64,000 nucleotides of DNA, taken from positions 35,694,293 to 35,758,292 of the forward strand of contig NC_092349.1 in the NCBI RefSeq assembly GCF_963676685.1. The letters are read 5' to 3'. Below, piece by piece: positions 45,831 through 57,484 of the stretch. Position 1 is the first letter of the stretch. The number at the start of each line of letters is the position of its first letter. The DNA is from Mytilus edulis. Lineage: Eukaryota > Mollusca > Bivalvia > Mytilida > Mytilidae. The notes below the pieces were generated by a model. It was not told where the DNA came from and made no database searches. It saw only the letters and a list, made by a program, of their open reading frames with translations. The position numbers were made by a program, and so were the translations under genes.

Positions 45831-46441
45831 TCCCTTATCTCTAGTTCGATAGGATAGATGCGTTCAACATAGTCACCAAATATATCCTTATAAGATTAAA
45901 AAAAAAACCATATTATTCACATCTTCATGGCGGTTTATTAAATATCTTGGTATTCATTTTCTTAGCTTTGTTGTAGTTTCTTTAAGGAAAAGTGAAATAA
46001 AATAACTAAGTCGTTAAAATATAGTTTACAGACTCTGGTTGAGTGTTGCAATGGTAATAGAACGGTTGACATAGAAGTAGAATTTCTATAGTTATATATG
46101 TAATTATTAAATGTACAATTATTTTTTTTATATAAAAAGAGACAAGACACCCCCCTCCCCTTAACTATAAAAGATAACCGTACATGGGAAAATTTTTAAT
46201 AAAATTGAAAGAAGCCTTAATTTTGTTATTTAGCAAAATCGTGCAAAATGACTTGTCAAGGTGATTTAAAAATATGTATACTTCATAAAAATGCAAAACA
46301 AAATCTTGTTGACTTTTGTATCTTTATATAAAGCCTGAAAATCTCATGTCTGATCGCATATATTGTCATTCCAACACAATGCAATGCCAAATTTGTCAAG
46401 AATATTTTTTAGTAACGCTCAGCACATGGAATCATACTTCT
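45831..46441. other. No supported gene
   Basis: AT-rich spacer between the RT remnant and the Penelope-like element. Confidence 0.4.
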
Positions 46442-46953
46442 ATTTTGTTATAATAAAACACCCATCCAACCACGCATCCCATATTGCTGATAGGACCCGA
46501 CACAAATATCAATTTCGTGTTTTGGTAGTTAAGCTTGGGATGGTCATTTTAAGATGCATTATTTGAATATAATCAAATATGAAAATTATTCATGTTTTTA
46601 TTGATATATTTATATTTTAATTCTTCTTCAATATATCTAGTTATTTTGACAGATCTACCATTATCAGGGGTCCAACTGTCAATTTAATGTTAAAGTCTTT
46701 AACTTTGATCTACTAAGCATATCTCCAATACTTTTATGTTTGCTATACGCAACTATTGGTGCTGTATTGAATATTTGTACACAGTCTTCGTCGAACTGTA
46801 ATAAATGCCAGTGCTTCATTATACGTTTCTTTATTTTACGTATATATGGATTATATTTAGTTATTAAAACTAACGGAATACTTTGCTTCTCTTTAGATTT
46901 GTTTTGTTGTAATAAATCAGTACGGTCAATTGATAAAGCATCAGTAATACTAT
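46442..46953 (-). repeat. Penelope-like element end, left arm
   Basis: About 512 bases, including the 3' UTR and the last ~90 codons of the RT ORF. It is inverted relative to 48498-49014. Confidence 0.85.
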
Positions 46954-48475
46954 TATCTATTTCCACGTTATCATAACCCCTATCTAATAATTTCACTTTG
47001 AAATTAGTTAGATTGTTTATTAATTTGTTATGGTCACTTGTATTTCTAATTTGCCGTATTGCTTCACCTTAAATAAATCCTCTGAATACATGCTGTGAGT
47101 GACAGCTATTTCTGTGCAGAAACAGATCAGAATTTGTTTCTTTAAAATGTATTTCGAGGTCAAGAATGCCATATGTTGTAAATCTTTGACCTTTAATTAC
47201 ATCAACATCCAAGAACGACCTTTTATCGTTTTTGATTTTATAGGTGAACTTTAATAAGGGGTTATAATCATTTGCTAGACGAAAAAAATCTATAATTTCA
47301 TCTGATGTTCCATCATATATTATGAATCCATCGTCTCTATATCTGCCATGATAGAATATTTTGTCTTTATATTGAAATGCAGAAATAATTTGATTCATTA
47401 TTTCAAACATAAATATGTCACAGATTTCCGGTGAAGGAACTGCACCAATTACCGTACCTATTACTTGTTTGTAAATTTTCCCATCAAATTCAAATACATT
47501 GTTTTCTAAAATAATTCTCAACAAATGTATTAATACATTGACTGGCGGAGCATTGACTTTGAAGTTTGATTTGTCAACACTGTCATAGGCTCGTTCAACC
47601 GCACTCAATAACACTTCTTGGGGTAGATTAGTAAACATCTGTGTTATATCATATGAAACCAAAAGGCTGTTTGCCATAGGTTTTAATTTCTCAATGATAT
47701 CAATGAACGATGTAGTATCTTTTATATATGTAGACTGATTTTTAACTATTGGTATAAGAAAATAGTCAACGTAATGACCTATAAGTTCAGTTACAGAACC
47801 ACACTGTGATATAATTGGTCTGCCAGGTGGAAATATATTTAATTCATTTAATCCATCATGTTGTATTTGTTTAAACGTCTCTGCTTCAAGACGGTGAATG
47901 GGAATATAAACTATCCCTAATCGTGCATCTGTTAATTTTTTACCATTTGTTAAAAATTTAAATGATATTTTGTCGATTATGCCTTGGTCGTATAATGATT
48001 TAATATACTCAATGACCTGGATTTTCAGTTCTGCCATGTTAATTGAATCTAATTGGCAGTAATGTTGAGTATTTAGTTGTCTTGGGACTTCTGTTATGTA
48101 GTCTAGCCTGTCTAAAATAACACAATTTGAATTTGTATCTGCCTTTTTATTACTATTGTTTCATCATTTTTTTAAATTGCGTAGCGCTATTCTTTCAACC
48201 TTAGTAAGATTGTGTTTTAAATTTCTTTCTATTGGTAGAAAAGACAATTCAAGCTTGGTTAAATCTATATAATTTTCCAACGTATGGCACGTAGAGGCAG
48301 GTTTATTTCCTGTATTGCTACGAAATGGATGAAGGTCATTTTTTTCTTGACTGAACATATACCGACATCGTAATTTTCTAGCAAATTCATTGTAGTCTTT
48401 TAGTATAGACATTTTTGCATTTTTGCTTGATGGCGTTGGTATAAATTTCAAGCCTGTCGCCAACAGGATATATTC
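46679..48475 (-). pseudogene. Penelope-like reverse transcriptase, broken ORF
   Basis: The N-terminal block (48463-48164) holds ATGLKFIPTPSSKN and NDLHPFRSNTGNKPA. The frame changes at an A-run near 48165-48172 and continues with NDETIVIKKADTNSN (from ~48150) into the RT core (48037-47069): RPIISQCGSVTELIG, motif A SYDITQMFTNLP, motif B GTVIGAVPSPEICDIFM, catalytic motif C GRYRDDGFIIYDG, then KRSFLDVDVIKGQ. A TAA interrupts at 47068-47066 and the same frame resumes (GEAIRQIRNTSDH) to a stop at 46679, ending AYSKHKSIGDMLSRSKL. Family members copy RNA primed at DNA ends. The N-terminus is cut by the inverted arm near 48480 and no endonuclease domain follows, so this copy is defective though not very old. 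Confidence 0.85.
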
Positions 48476-48497
48476 CTGATTTGATTATCTGCGTTTT

Positions 48498-49014
48498 GAT
48501 AGTATTACTGATGCTTTATTAATTGACCGTACTGATTTATTACAACAAAACAAATCTAAAGAGAAGCAAAGTATTCCGTTAGTTTTAATAACTAAATATA
48601 ATCCATATATACGTAAAATAAAGAAACGTATAATGTAACACTGGCATTTATTACAGTTCGACGAAGACTGTGTACAAATATTCAATACAGCACCAATAGT
48701 TAGTTGCGTATAGCAAACATAAAAGTATTGGAGATATGCTTAGTAGATCAAAGTTAAAGACTTTAACATTAAATTGACAGTTGGATCCCTGATGATGGTA
48801 GATCTGTCATAATAACTAGATATATTGAAGAAGAATTAAAATATAAATATATCAATATAAACATGAATAATTTTCATATTTGATTATATTCAAATAATGC
48901 ATCTTAAAATGACCATCCCAAGCTTAACTACCGAAACACGAAATTGATATTTGTGTCGGGACCTATCAGCAATATGGGATGCGTGGTTGGATGGGTGTTT
49001 TATTATAACAAAAT
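48498..49014 (+). repeat. Penelope-like element end, right (inverted) arm
   Basis: Begins in ATAGTATTACTGATGC and ends in GGGTGTTTTATTATAACAAAAT. Near-identical to the reverse complement of the left arm, with small differences such as TTAATTGACC and GATCCCTGATGATGG. Its ORFs mirror those of the left arm. Confidence 0.85.
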
Positions 49015-49196
49015 CAAATGAAATTAGAATAATAACTGGACGACTGATTTTAAAACATAACATAATAAAAAATTAAGTGAAACTTGAAAAAAAGAAGTTA
49101 ACAAAAGCGCTTTATCAATGCACAAGATAAATATCTTTTTGTGATGTATAGTAATACGTGTCTTTCTTATTATTTTTAGTATCATTATTATTATAG

Positions 49197-49206
49197 TAGT
49201 AGTAGC

Positions 49207-49259
<53 letters not shown>

Positions 49260-49275
49260 AAGTAGTAGTAGTATA
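49197..49275 (+). repeat. (TAG)n microsatellite
   Basis: About 25 TAG units with one CAG and one AAG interruption. Confidence 0.95.
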
Positions 49276-49930
49276 GGTACATTTCTTTTTTCAAGACAGA
49301 CTATGCTTTTCAAATCTCACACATATTTGGAACGCTATATGTATATAATGTCAATGTATATAAATGTAAGTAAGGAAGTCAATAAAAAATTTAACTTTCA
49401 GCTTGAACTGTTAATGCAAAACCATTTATTTTATGAAGACCTTTGCAAAAATATAGTGCATGTGAATTTTCTTAATAATATTTGATTGTTATAAACAAAA
49501 TTAAGTCAAAATGCCACTGATAAGACGTTCAGGAAGTTTCACTGCAAAATGACTTGGTCTATTTTATACAAGTACAATCTTGATTCAGTTCTCGTACGCA
49601 TGCGTTTTTAAGCTGTATTGATTTTTAGTCGACAGCTCTCATATAATAAAAGAAGGATATCATACTCTAGCCAATTATTTATATTATATTATTACACCAG
49701 GATATTTGTTCAAGATAAGGCCGACCAGTTCAATATCATTCTACGAAGTACAATCTGTCGTGATTTGTAATCGATAAATGTTTTACATTTGTAAGTGGAC
49801 GACTGCAAACATTCGAGAACTATACCACAAAGATAATTGTGTTGTTTTGATATCGCTCCTCATTTCTTAAAGACAGTCATTAATCCAACAATTCTTATCA
49901 TACTAAACATTATAGTTATCTTGGATCAAA
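49276..49930. other. Non-coding, possible promoter region of the 49931 candidate
   Basis: AT-rich. No TATA or other core element could be assigned with confidence. Confidence 0.3.
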
Positions 49931-50101
49931 ATGGATGGGCCTATGAGGTAAGTATTTCTCTGTTATATAATAAATTGTTCTAAAAATATATTTTTTACCT
50001 GTTTCAGCACACAATTGGGTACAGATCATGTTTGTGGATATTATCTAAATATGTCTCAACAGACGCGTATTCATATTGCAGAAAATGAAAGTCTGCCTTT
50101 G
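49931..50101 (+). CDS. Candidate 5' end of an unknown gene (two exons)
   Basis: ATG at 49931 in a purine-rich context (AAAATGG) starts a 17-base coding part ending ATGAG before donor GTAAGT at 49948. A 60-base intron ends CTGTTTCAG at 50007. The second exon, 50008-50101, ends before donor GTAAGA. The joined frame is open for 37 codons: MDGPMSTQLGTDHVCGYYLN, then MSQQTRIHIAENESLPL, phase 0. The intron is short for a mollusc. An acceptor near 50262 would give an immediate TGA, so a later exon or a chance match must be considered. No domain is recognised. Confidence 0.35.
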
Positions 50102-50257
50102 GTAAGAATATTGAGATGCACTTTGTCCTGCACATAATGAGGTATTTTCCATGCAGACAAAAAAAAATTCTTGAAACATCTATTAACACTAGCAATTTAT
50201 GAATATTATCTTTTATATATGATATTTTATTGCTTCCTTATATAAATTGTTTGTTTT

Positions 50258-51348
50258 GCAGTGAAAACTCTACCATGCCAAAAAGTTACCAAATCAATAG
50301 AAGCAAATAAGCTCTCCGACTTGATTATAAAAAGGGATTTCAAAAACAGTTGGCTAATTAAATTTGGTTGTAAAGTTTGTAAATGAAAAGTTCATCTCAT
50401 CTCTTTAGTCACGATTTCTACCTTCATTGCCTGCTGTGATAAGGAACGTTCTACACTTAAGCTGAAAATGGTTCGTTCAGAAAATAACTAAGAGCTTCAT
50501 ATTGCTATTGAAACATTCCAATTTCATGTTGACGTCAAAACTAAATATTCATGGCTTAGACAAGTACTACAAAAAGATAAAGGACTCCACAATAACTGTA
50601 AGGGAAAGAACATGAGAATGTTAACCTTTCAAACATGAACAAATAATATAACAGAAAAGAGTTTGTATATATTACCTTTTACCAAACAAATTATACAAAC
50701 TTTATTATGTAGCAACAGAAAATTCCTGAACAGATTTCAAATTCAACTTGAATACGTACGCGTTCTAAAAATCTATACATTTAACATAATGAGTTGTTGG
50801 ATTGAATCTAAACATACAAAATAAACATATTTAGTTATATGTCAACCTTTTCATTATTGAATTTTGTATCTTTACAAAACCTGTTTTGATACAATTAATA
50901 TATCAACTTCTTTTATCATGTAAATCTTATCTGATTCATTTAAATACAGTCATAACAATGCTATAGAATATGAACAATATGTCTTTTCAAAATAATAGGG
51001 TAACCACCAACTGGCTGTATACATCTCTTTGTTTAGAGCGGCTTTAATAACACTGGAATGTCAATGTCGTGTAATATTCATAAACATTTGTTCTTGACAG
51101 ATAATTGTTTCAGCGATAATGAATTGTGTTTCAATCAAATCACTCCGAATCGTAAAACACTTTATCACTATATATTAAAATCTTACAGAGTTCTGAAATT
51201 ACACAACCTTTGCATAACGCCTCAAACCAGTTGAAGCTATCAGATAACCTGTTTACAAATTGTCTTATGTATATAAAGTATCAGAGTCATTTTAAAACCC
51301 TCGTTAACCCTTCAAACAAAGTATTTATTCATGGCTTTCATTTTTGTT
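50258..51348 (+). repeat. Module A, copy 1
   Basis: Repeated as 53344-54035 (lacking the first ~260 bases and ~130 internal bases) and as 57485-58499. Marks: GGGATTTCAAAAACAGTTG, ACGATTTCTACCTTCA, GAAAATGGTTCGTTCAG, TAATAACACTGGAATGTCAA and AAACCCTCGTTAACCCTTCA. No coding frame is conserved between the copies, so it is probably part of a non-autonomous element. Confidence 0.75.
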
Positions 51349-52437
51349 TATAAACAAGAGTGCACACGCTGAAATGTCTCGCCTTCTTTACTAATCATTG
51401 ATATTATGTTGATAGACCTAAATATAAAGCTTTATTACAACTGTCACATAAACTCAACATTAACCAAAGAAAACGAAACATTGATCAATGAACCATGAAA
51501 ATGAGGTCAAGATCAGATGAACCATGCCAGGCAGACATGTACAGCTTACAATTCTTCAATACAACAAATATAGTTGACTTATTGTTTATAAATTAAGAAC
51601 AACAGACCAAAACACAAACACTTTACACTTAGAAATGGGCCGTGAAAATGAGGTCAAGGTCAAATAAAACCTGCGTAACAGACATATAGATCATAAAATA
51701 CTTCCATTCACCAAATATAGTTGACAAATGCATAAAGTATTCGAAAATAGACCAAAACACAAAAACTTAACTTAGACCACTGAACAATGAAAATGAGGTC
51801 AAGGTCAGATGACACCTGTCAGCTAGACATGTCCACCTTACAATCATTCCATACAGCAAATATAGTAGACCTATTGCATATAGTATAAGAAAAACAGACC
51901 AAAACACAAAAACTTAACTATAACCACTGAACCATGAAAATGAGGTCAAGGTCAGATGATACCTGTCAGTGGGACATGTACACCTTACAGTGCTTCCATA
52001 CACCGAATATACTAGACCTATTGCTTATAGTATCTGAGATATGGACTTGACCACCAAAACTTAACCTTGTTCACTGATCCATGAAATGAGGTCGAGGTCA
52101 AGTGAAAACTGTCTGACGGGCATGAGGACCTTGCAAGGTACGCACATACCAGATATAGCTATCCAATTACTTATAATAAGAGAGAATTTACCATTACAAA
52201 AAATCTTAGCATTTTTTTCAAGTAGTCACTGAACCATGAAAATGAGGTCAAGGACATTGGACATGTGACTGACGGAAAGTTCGTAACATGGGGCATCTAT
52301 ATACAAAGTATGAAGCATCCAGGTCTTCTACCTTCTAAAATATAAAGCTTTAAAGAAGTTAGCTAACGCCGCCGCCGCCGCCGCCGGATCACTATCCCTA
52401 TGTCGAGCTTTCTGCAACAAAAGTTGCAGGCTCGACA
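51349..52437 (-). mobile_element. Inserted copy of the hairpin/GGC element
   Basis: Inverted relative to 36965-37995, it interrupts the A-B junction. Copy 2 of the junction, near 54030-54045 (TTTATAAAAAATTAGTCATT), is uninterrupted and defines the ends as CAAGAGTGCACACGCTG and GTTGCAGGCTCGAC. It carries the ~146-175-base sub-repeats (ATGAGGTCAAGGTCAGATGA) and (GCC)n at 52366-52386. The end forms two nested hairpins: GTCGAGC / GCTCGAC outside and CTGCAAC / GTTGCAG inside. Any target duplication is hidden in the A-run. Confidence 0.8.
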
Positions 52438-53335
52438 AAAATGAGTCATTCACTATACACTTAAAATTTTCAGAATGTTCATTTTTTAACCTTTTTTTCT
52501 CTTTGACCAAACAGGATTTTTTTCTAGTTTTGTAAACACCTGGTGTCTGTCGTCTGTCGTCTTCCGTTCAGTTTTACAAAAATCACCTGTTTTGAAACTT
52601 CTGAGACTAATGTAAACCAAATTTTTCCACAATTAGCATTAAGGTGCCCAGTTAAAAAAAAATCGTATGAAACCGCCTGCCAACAAAAATGGTTGCCATG
52701 TCTAACAATAGAACACATGAGTGAATTGCAGTTTTTGTTTCTTATATTTCCGAAACTGAAGCATTTAAGTGCGGTGACAGAATGTGAAAAAGTCGATTAT
52801 TAAAAGAGTTTAATTTCACTGCATGCTAAATGTACAGGGCTAAAAATTGGCACAGTCTTGGAAAAATGATTTTACCTGAATTTAAGATTGGTCGTCAAAA
52901 AGTCGTATGATGCAGGCTTTGTTTTTTATTTAAGCTTTTAGTAAGCAAATTTGACTTCAAATGCAGATCATTAGTGGCATGCATTTTTTTTTTATTCAAA
53001 GCTGCCCTCAAAAAAGATAATAGAAGCCTTTTGAAGACAAATTTTGAAGGTAAAAACTACTGTTAACCATGACATTTTGTGTTTTACCTGGTTCCAACAT
53101 CATACAATAAAGTGCTGCGTGATGAATGGATAATATCGTGTCTACTATAAAGTAATACATCTTCAATTTTTCTTTTCATGTACACATGTTTTTAAGAGGT
53201 AACATTTTTTTAAACGATATTTTTTAAACTTTCAAAAATCTCTGCTATTCAATTATTAACTTTCAAAATATCCCGATAGTTGTGTCACGTCCAAGTTTGG
53301 GCTGAATACATATTTTTCCTGTAATATTTTGGACT
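52438..53335 (+). repeat. Module B, copy 1 (Rep-B-like start)
   Basis: Contains AATGTTCATTTTTTAACC, ACACCTGGTGTCTGTCGTC, AATCACCTGTTTTGAAACTT and GTACAGGGCTxAAAATTGGC, and ends TTCCTGTAATATTTTGG. It repeats at 54036-54925. The first ~300 bases are related to Rep-B. The ORFs inside are repeat-derived. Confidence 0.75.
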
Positions 53336-53343
53336 TTTTCATT

Positions 53344-54035
53344 TCCCATTTCATGTTGACGTAACAAGTAAATATTCATGGCTTAGACAAGTACTACAAA
53401 AAGACAGAGGACTCCACCAAAACTCTAAGGGAAAAAACATGAGAATGTTTACCTTTCAAACATGAACAAATAATATAACAGAAAACAGTTTTTATATATT
53501 ACCTTTTACCAAACAAATTATACAAACTTTATTATGTAGCAACAGAAAATTCCTGAACAGATTTCAAATTTAACTTGAATACGTACGCGTTCTAAAAATC
53601 TATACATTTAACATAATGAGTTGTTGGTTTGAATCTTAACATACAATTTAACATGTTTAGTTAGATGTCAATCTTTTCATTATTGAATTTTGTATCTTTA
53701 AAAAACCTGTTTTTATACAATTAATATATCAACTTCTTTTATCATGTAAATCTTATCTGATTAATTTAAATACTATCATAACAATGCTATAGACTATGAA
53801 CAATATGTCTTTTAAAAATAATAGGGTAACCACTAACCGGTTGTAGACATCTCTTTGTTTAGAACGGCTTTAATAACACTGGAATGTCAATGTCGTGTAA
53901 TATTCATAAACTATGAAGCTATCAGATGACCTGTTTACAAATTGTCTTTTGTATATAAAGTATCAGAGTCATTTTAAAACCCTCGCTAACCCCTCAAACA
54001 AAATATTTATTCATGGCCTACATGTTTGTTTATAA
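53344..54035 (+). repeat. Module A, truncated copy 2
   Basis: Begins at CATTTCATGTTGACG inside the module and skips from TATTCATAAAC to TATGAAGCTATCAGA compared with copy 1. Confidence 0.75.
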
Positions 54036-54925
54036 AAAATTAGTCATTCACAATACTCTTAAAATATTCAGAATGTTCATTTGATAACCTTTTTTTCTCT
54101 TTGACCTAACAGGATATTTTTCTAGTTTTGTAATCACCTGGTGTCTGTCGTCTGTCGTTTTCCGTTCAGTTTTACAAAAATCACCTGTTTTGAAACTTCT
54201 GAGACTAATGTAAACCAAACTTTTCCACAATTAGCATTAAGGTGCATAGTTAAAAAAAATCGAATGAAACCGCCTGCCAAAACAAATGGCGGCCATGACT
54301 TAAAATAGAACACATGAGTGAATTGCAGTTTGTTTTTCTTATATTTCCGAAACTGAAGCATTTTAGTGCGGTGACAGAATATGAAAAAGTCGATTATTAA
54401 AAGAGTTTAATTTCACTGCATGCTAAATGTACAGGGCTGAAAATTGGCACAGTCTTGGAAAAATTATTTTACATGAATTTAAGATTGGTCGTCAAAAAGT
54501 CGTATGATGCAGGTTTTGTTTTTTATTTAAGCTTTTAGTAAGCAAATTTGACTTCAAATGCAGATCATTAGTGACATGCAGTTTTTTTTTTATTCAAAGC
54601 AGCCCTCGAAAAAGATAATAGAAGCCTTTTGAAGACTAATTTTGAAGGTAAAAACTACTGTTAACGGGGACATTTTGTGTTTTACCTGGTTCCAACTTCA
54701 TACAATAAAGCGCTGATGAATGGATTGTATCGTGTCTACTATAAAGTAATAAAACTAAAAATTTTCTTTTCATGAACACATGTTTTTATGGGGTAAGATT
54801 TTTTAAAACGATATTTTTTAAACATTCAAAAATCTCTGCTGTTCAATTATTAACTTTAAAAATATCCGGATAGTTGTGTCACGTCCATGATTGGGCTGAA
54901 TACATATTTTTCCTGTAATATTTTG
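54036..54925 (+). repeat. Module B, copy 2
   Basis: About 890 bases aligned with 52438-53335, with point changes throughout. The divergence is far greater than between the 18.5/22-kb tandem copies, so this duplication is older. Confidence 0.75.
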
Positions 54926-55587
54926 GCCTTGATATTACTTGTTTTAGTTGATGTTTTATTGTATAGTTGAATCATTTGGGTGTTCGTAATGTTTTTTTAA
55001 GGTTTTGTTAATATGAGTTTGTCTATATAAGAGGCAAAATAAGTTTTTCAGTTGTCTATTTAAGAAATAGGGATCCGAAAAAATCCCAAATAAAGAACAG
55101 AACTAGAAAGTCCGTTTAAACTTGCCTTTAAAATTTCAAAGAAACAAACATTCATTTCAATCCCTTAAATAGTGTTATGTTCTTATAAAATGAAGAAGTG
55201 AAATATTTGATTTTTTTACTACTTACAGTAAATTGAGGTATTTTGACAAAGTTAATTGATGTAATGATGAAATTTACCCGAAATTGTGGGAACGATTGCA
55301 TGGTGACTTTAGCTCATTCATAGATGTTCATTCTATTTGCTTGATTTTTTTTTAATAAAAGTGGATATGAATGATGCAAAGGTCTATACAGCATAGTGGT
55401 ATTTACAGTTCACACTGCTATTCCAAATGCAGAACCTTTTAAAAGACGTAAAGAAAACCATTTTGCTTAGTTCTTTGATTTCAAAATCAAATATATTGAA
55501 GATTTCTTGTCTCTCTTTTACCCACACCTCAGTCAGTCAGTACTTATATTTCGCAGTTAGCTGGGGATAAAGGATACTACAGAAACT
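54926..55587. other. No supported gene
   Basis: AT-rich sequence with no matched repeat. Confidence 0.4.
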
Positions 55588-55960
55588 AAAATGTTCACTT
55601 CATATCTTGTCCTTTTCTTTGATATTAAGACAGATAGACGACTACAAACAAAAATCTATGACAAACTTTGGAGGGCGGTTTTAACTTTCCAATTGTCAAT
55701 TTCCCTCTGTCTAAATGTACTACACTCCTCTACGCCATCGTATAATGTGCACATATCTCAAATGATACCTTACGCTCCTGTATGTTGAGTAAATACATAC
55801 CTCATGAACAGAGGTGTACCCCTGACTATATAGCTACTCAAAACTGGTCGCAGATTTTAAAGGGCTGTTCAAACATATCAGTCCACGATAATATCAAAAC
55901 GGCATGGCAAAAGTTGACGAACGAGCAGATTCTGTTCCAATTGTGACACCTGAGTGTCGA
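55588..55960 (+). pseudogene. Decayed RT retroelement fragment
   Basis: Blocks DIKTDRRLQTKIYDK, FNFPIVNFP and SSTPSYNVHISQMIPYAPVC occur in order but in shifting frames. They match the order in the 45120-45830 remnant (EIDNEGRLKTKLYDKRDD, FPLVNFSFLSSNIP, VYISQFIR). It has at least two frame breaks, so it is inactive. The Rep-C tail at 56400 may belong to the same insertion. Confidence 0.55.
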
Positions 55961-56399
55961 ACGTGAATTTAAATTTTATGACATTTACGTAATCATAGTA
56001 ATAATGAAGAAGAACTGGCGACTGAAATAGACACAAAATAAGTTTTTATATCACCGTATTACGAATAATGTTACATTTAAGATCTGTCGTGACCGAACTC
56101 ACTAGTAACATATTTTTGCGGTTAATTTTAGATACTAAGTATCAAATCTGAAAATTTGCAATAAATTTGTGTTCCATTCCTGTATGTAGAGAATCTGTGT
56201 AACATATTGATACTTTTGATTCGCATGATACGGGTTGCATGTTGTTGACACAACCGAAATGAACTCTTTTTGAAATGTTTGAAATTCCAAATGCTTTGTT
56301 TAAAGACATAAACATCGGTATACTGCTGTTACCTCTAATGTTTTTTTTAATACATACAGATAAAATAGCAGCCGGCTCAAGTCAAGAAATCGAAGTCAT

Positions 56400-56545
56400 G
56401 ACTATCAAAGGTTGTGCTATGTGTACTTTTGTTTGTCTGTGGGTGTTTCCCTCTTTTTTTGGCATGGCGTTGTCAGTTTATTTTCGACTTATGACTTTTA
56501 AATGTCCCTCTGGTATCTTTTGTCTCTCTTTAATATGCTTGCATC
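56400..56545 (+). repeat. Rep-C tail
   Basis: GCTATGTGTACTTTTGTTTG, TGGCATGGCGTTGTCAG, CCTCTGGTATCTTTTGTC. It is the same tail as in 19840-20005. Confidence 0.65.
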
Positions 56546-56744
56546 CATGGTAAAAAAAGAGCTACAACCAAGACACGGAATTTCATTTTCTAAAACAGAA
56601 CATTTAAGTAAGGGCTGTGTAATGCTAATGTGTCATACAGCCACTCTAAACCTTTAGTCGGAGTCAAACTGCATTCTGAATTACAAACAATATTCACAGA
56701 AGAAAGTTTGGAAGAAGGATTGTTTGTACACTTTTAGTTTGATG

Positions 56745-57165
56745 TAGATCTGCCTCAGTCAATTTGCACCGCTGATTCGGTTGTCACTTTATTTTATAAT
56801 GCTGTCGGTTTCATGCATTGAAATCATGAAAATTGACGATGGTCTTTACGTCGGTCTTGTAGTGATCACCAGTTAAGAAGTTGAATCATGTTGGTTATAC
56901 GACCAGTGGTTTTATCTCTGTAGTTATTACAGACATAACGGGCTCCCCTTCTTTATACTTTTTCAAGGCGGTTTATGTCTTTGATTTTGTATTGGTCCCA
57001 TATAGCAGACGAGTACTCCAATGTTGGTCGGACCATGGATCTGCTTGTTGTTTCTCGGACTATTCTGTTACTATCTCTGAAGTTGCAGCGCTATAGTCTT
57101 AGAGTTCTTGAGGCATTGACTTTTGCAGCTGTCCACAACTTCGATTTGGTGACCATGTAGGTGGT
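56745..57165 (-). pseudogene. LINE 3' end (RT C-terminus and UTR)
   Basis: On - the frame reads RETTSRSMVRPTLEYSSAI, WDQYKIKDINRLEKV and then RGARYVCNNxRDKTTGRITN-type sequence. This is the C-terminal block of Jockey/CR1-like non-LTR elements (VRPxLEYxxxxWDP). The tail below 56850 is shared with 61955-62080. It is 5'-truncated, as is usual for LINE copies. Confidence 0.7.
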
Positions 57166-57484
57166 ATCTTCTTGAGTTCATAAATTCGGAATTTGAAGAT
57201 AAAAAACTTGAAATAGATCAAAACATAAAAGTGATTAAGGAAAAATAATTATGTTCATTTCGCCACAATTAAAATAACAACACAGATAGTAAATAACACA
57301 AGAGAAAAAAGAAAACAAGGAAAGCAACATACACCTAGAAAAGATAACTACATATTATAACACTTTACAACTTCAAAGGTTTTTAATCTTCTAGTCATAA
57401 CAGCTAGATACAAAATTCTCGATAAAGAAGGAATAAAGTTATAAGATTACTCAAAGCTATGATACAAAGTTTGTTTTATATTGA

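Larger units (their letters stand above)
46442..49014 (-). mobile_element. Penelope-like retroelement with inverted end copies
   Basis: The coding part lies on - (46679-48475). The segment 46442-46953, which holds the 3' UTR and the end of the ORF, is repeated in inverted orientation at 48498-49014, next to the ORF's 5' end. Partial or inverted end copies (pLTRs) are a known trait of Penelope-like elements. The arms differ by only a few bases, for example CTGATAATGG versus CTGATGATGG. No target duplication is obvious. There is no GIY-YIG endonuclease coding region. Confidence 0.8.

Noticed and set aside
46740-46976. 78-codon + strand ORF, repeated on - at 48485-48685
   Set aside because: It is antisense to the Penelope-like RT frame and duplicated only because the arms are inverted copies.
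48787-48795. CTGATGA in the Penelope-like right arm as a hammerhead core
   Set aside because: No stem II hairpin or GAAA follows at a suitable distance, and the left arm has CTGATAA at the same place.
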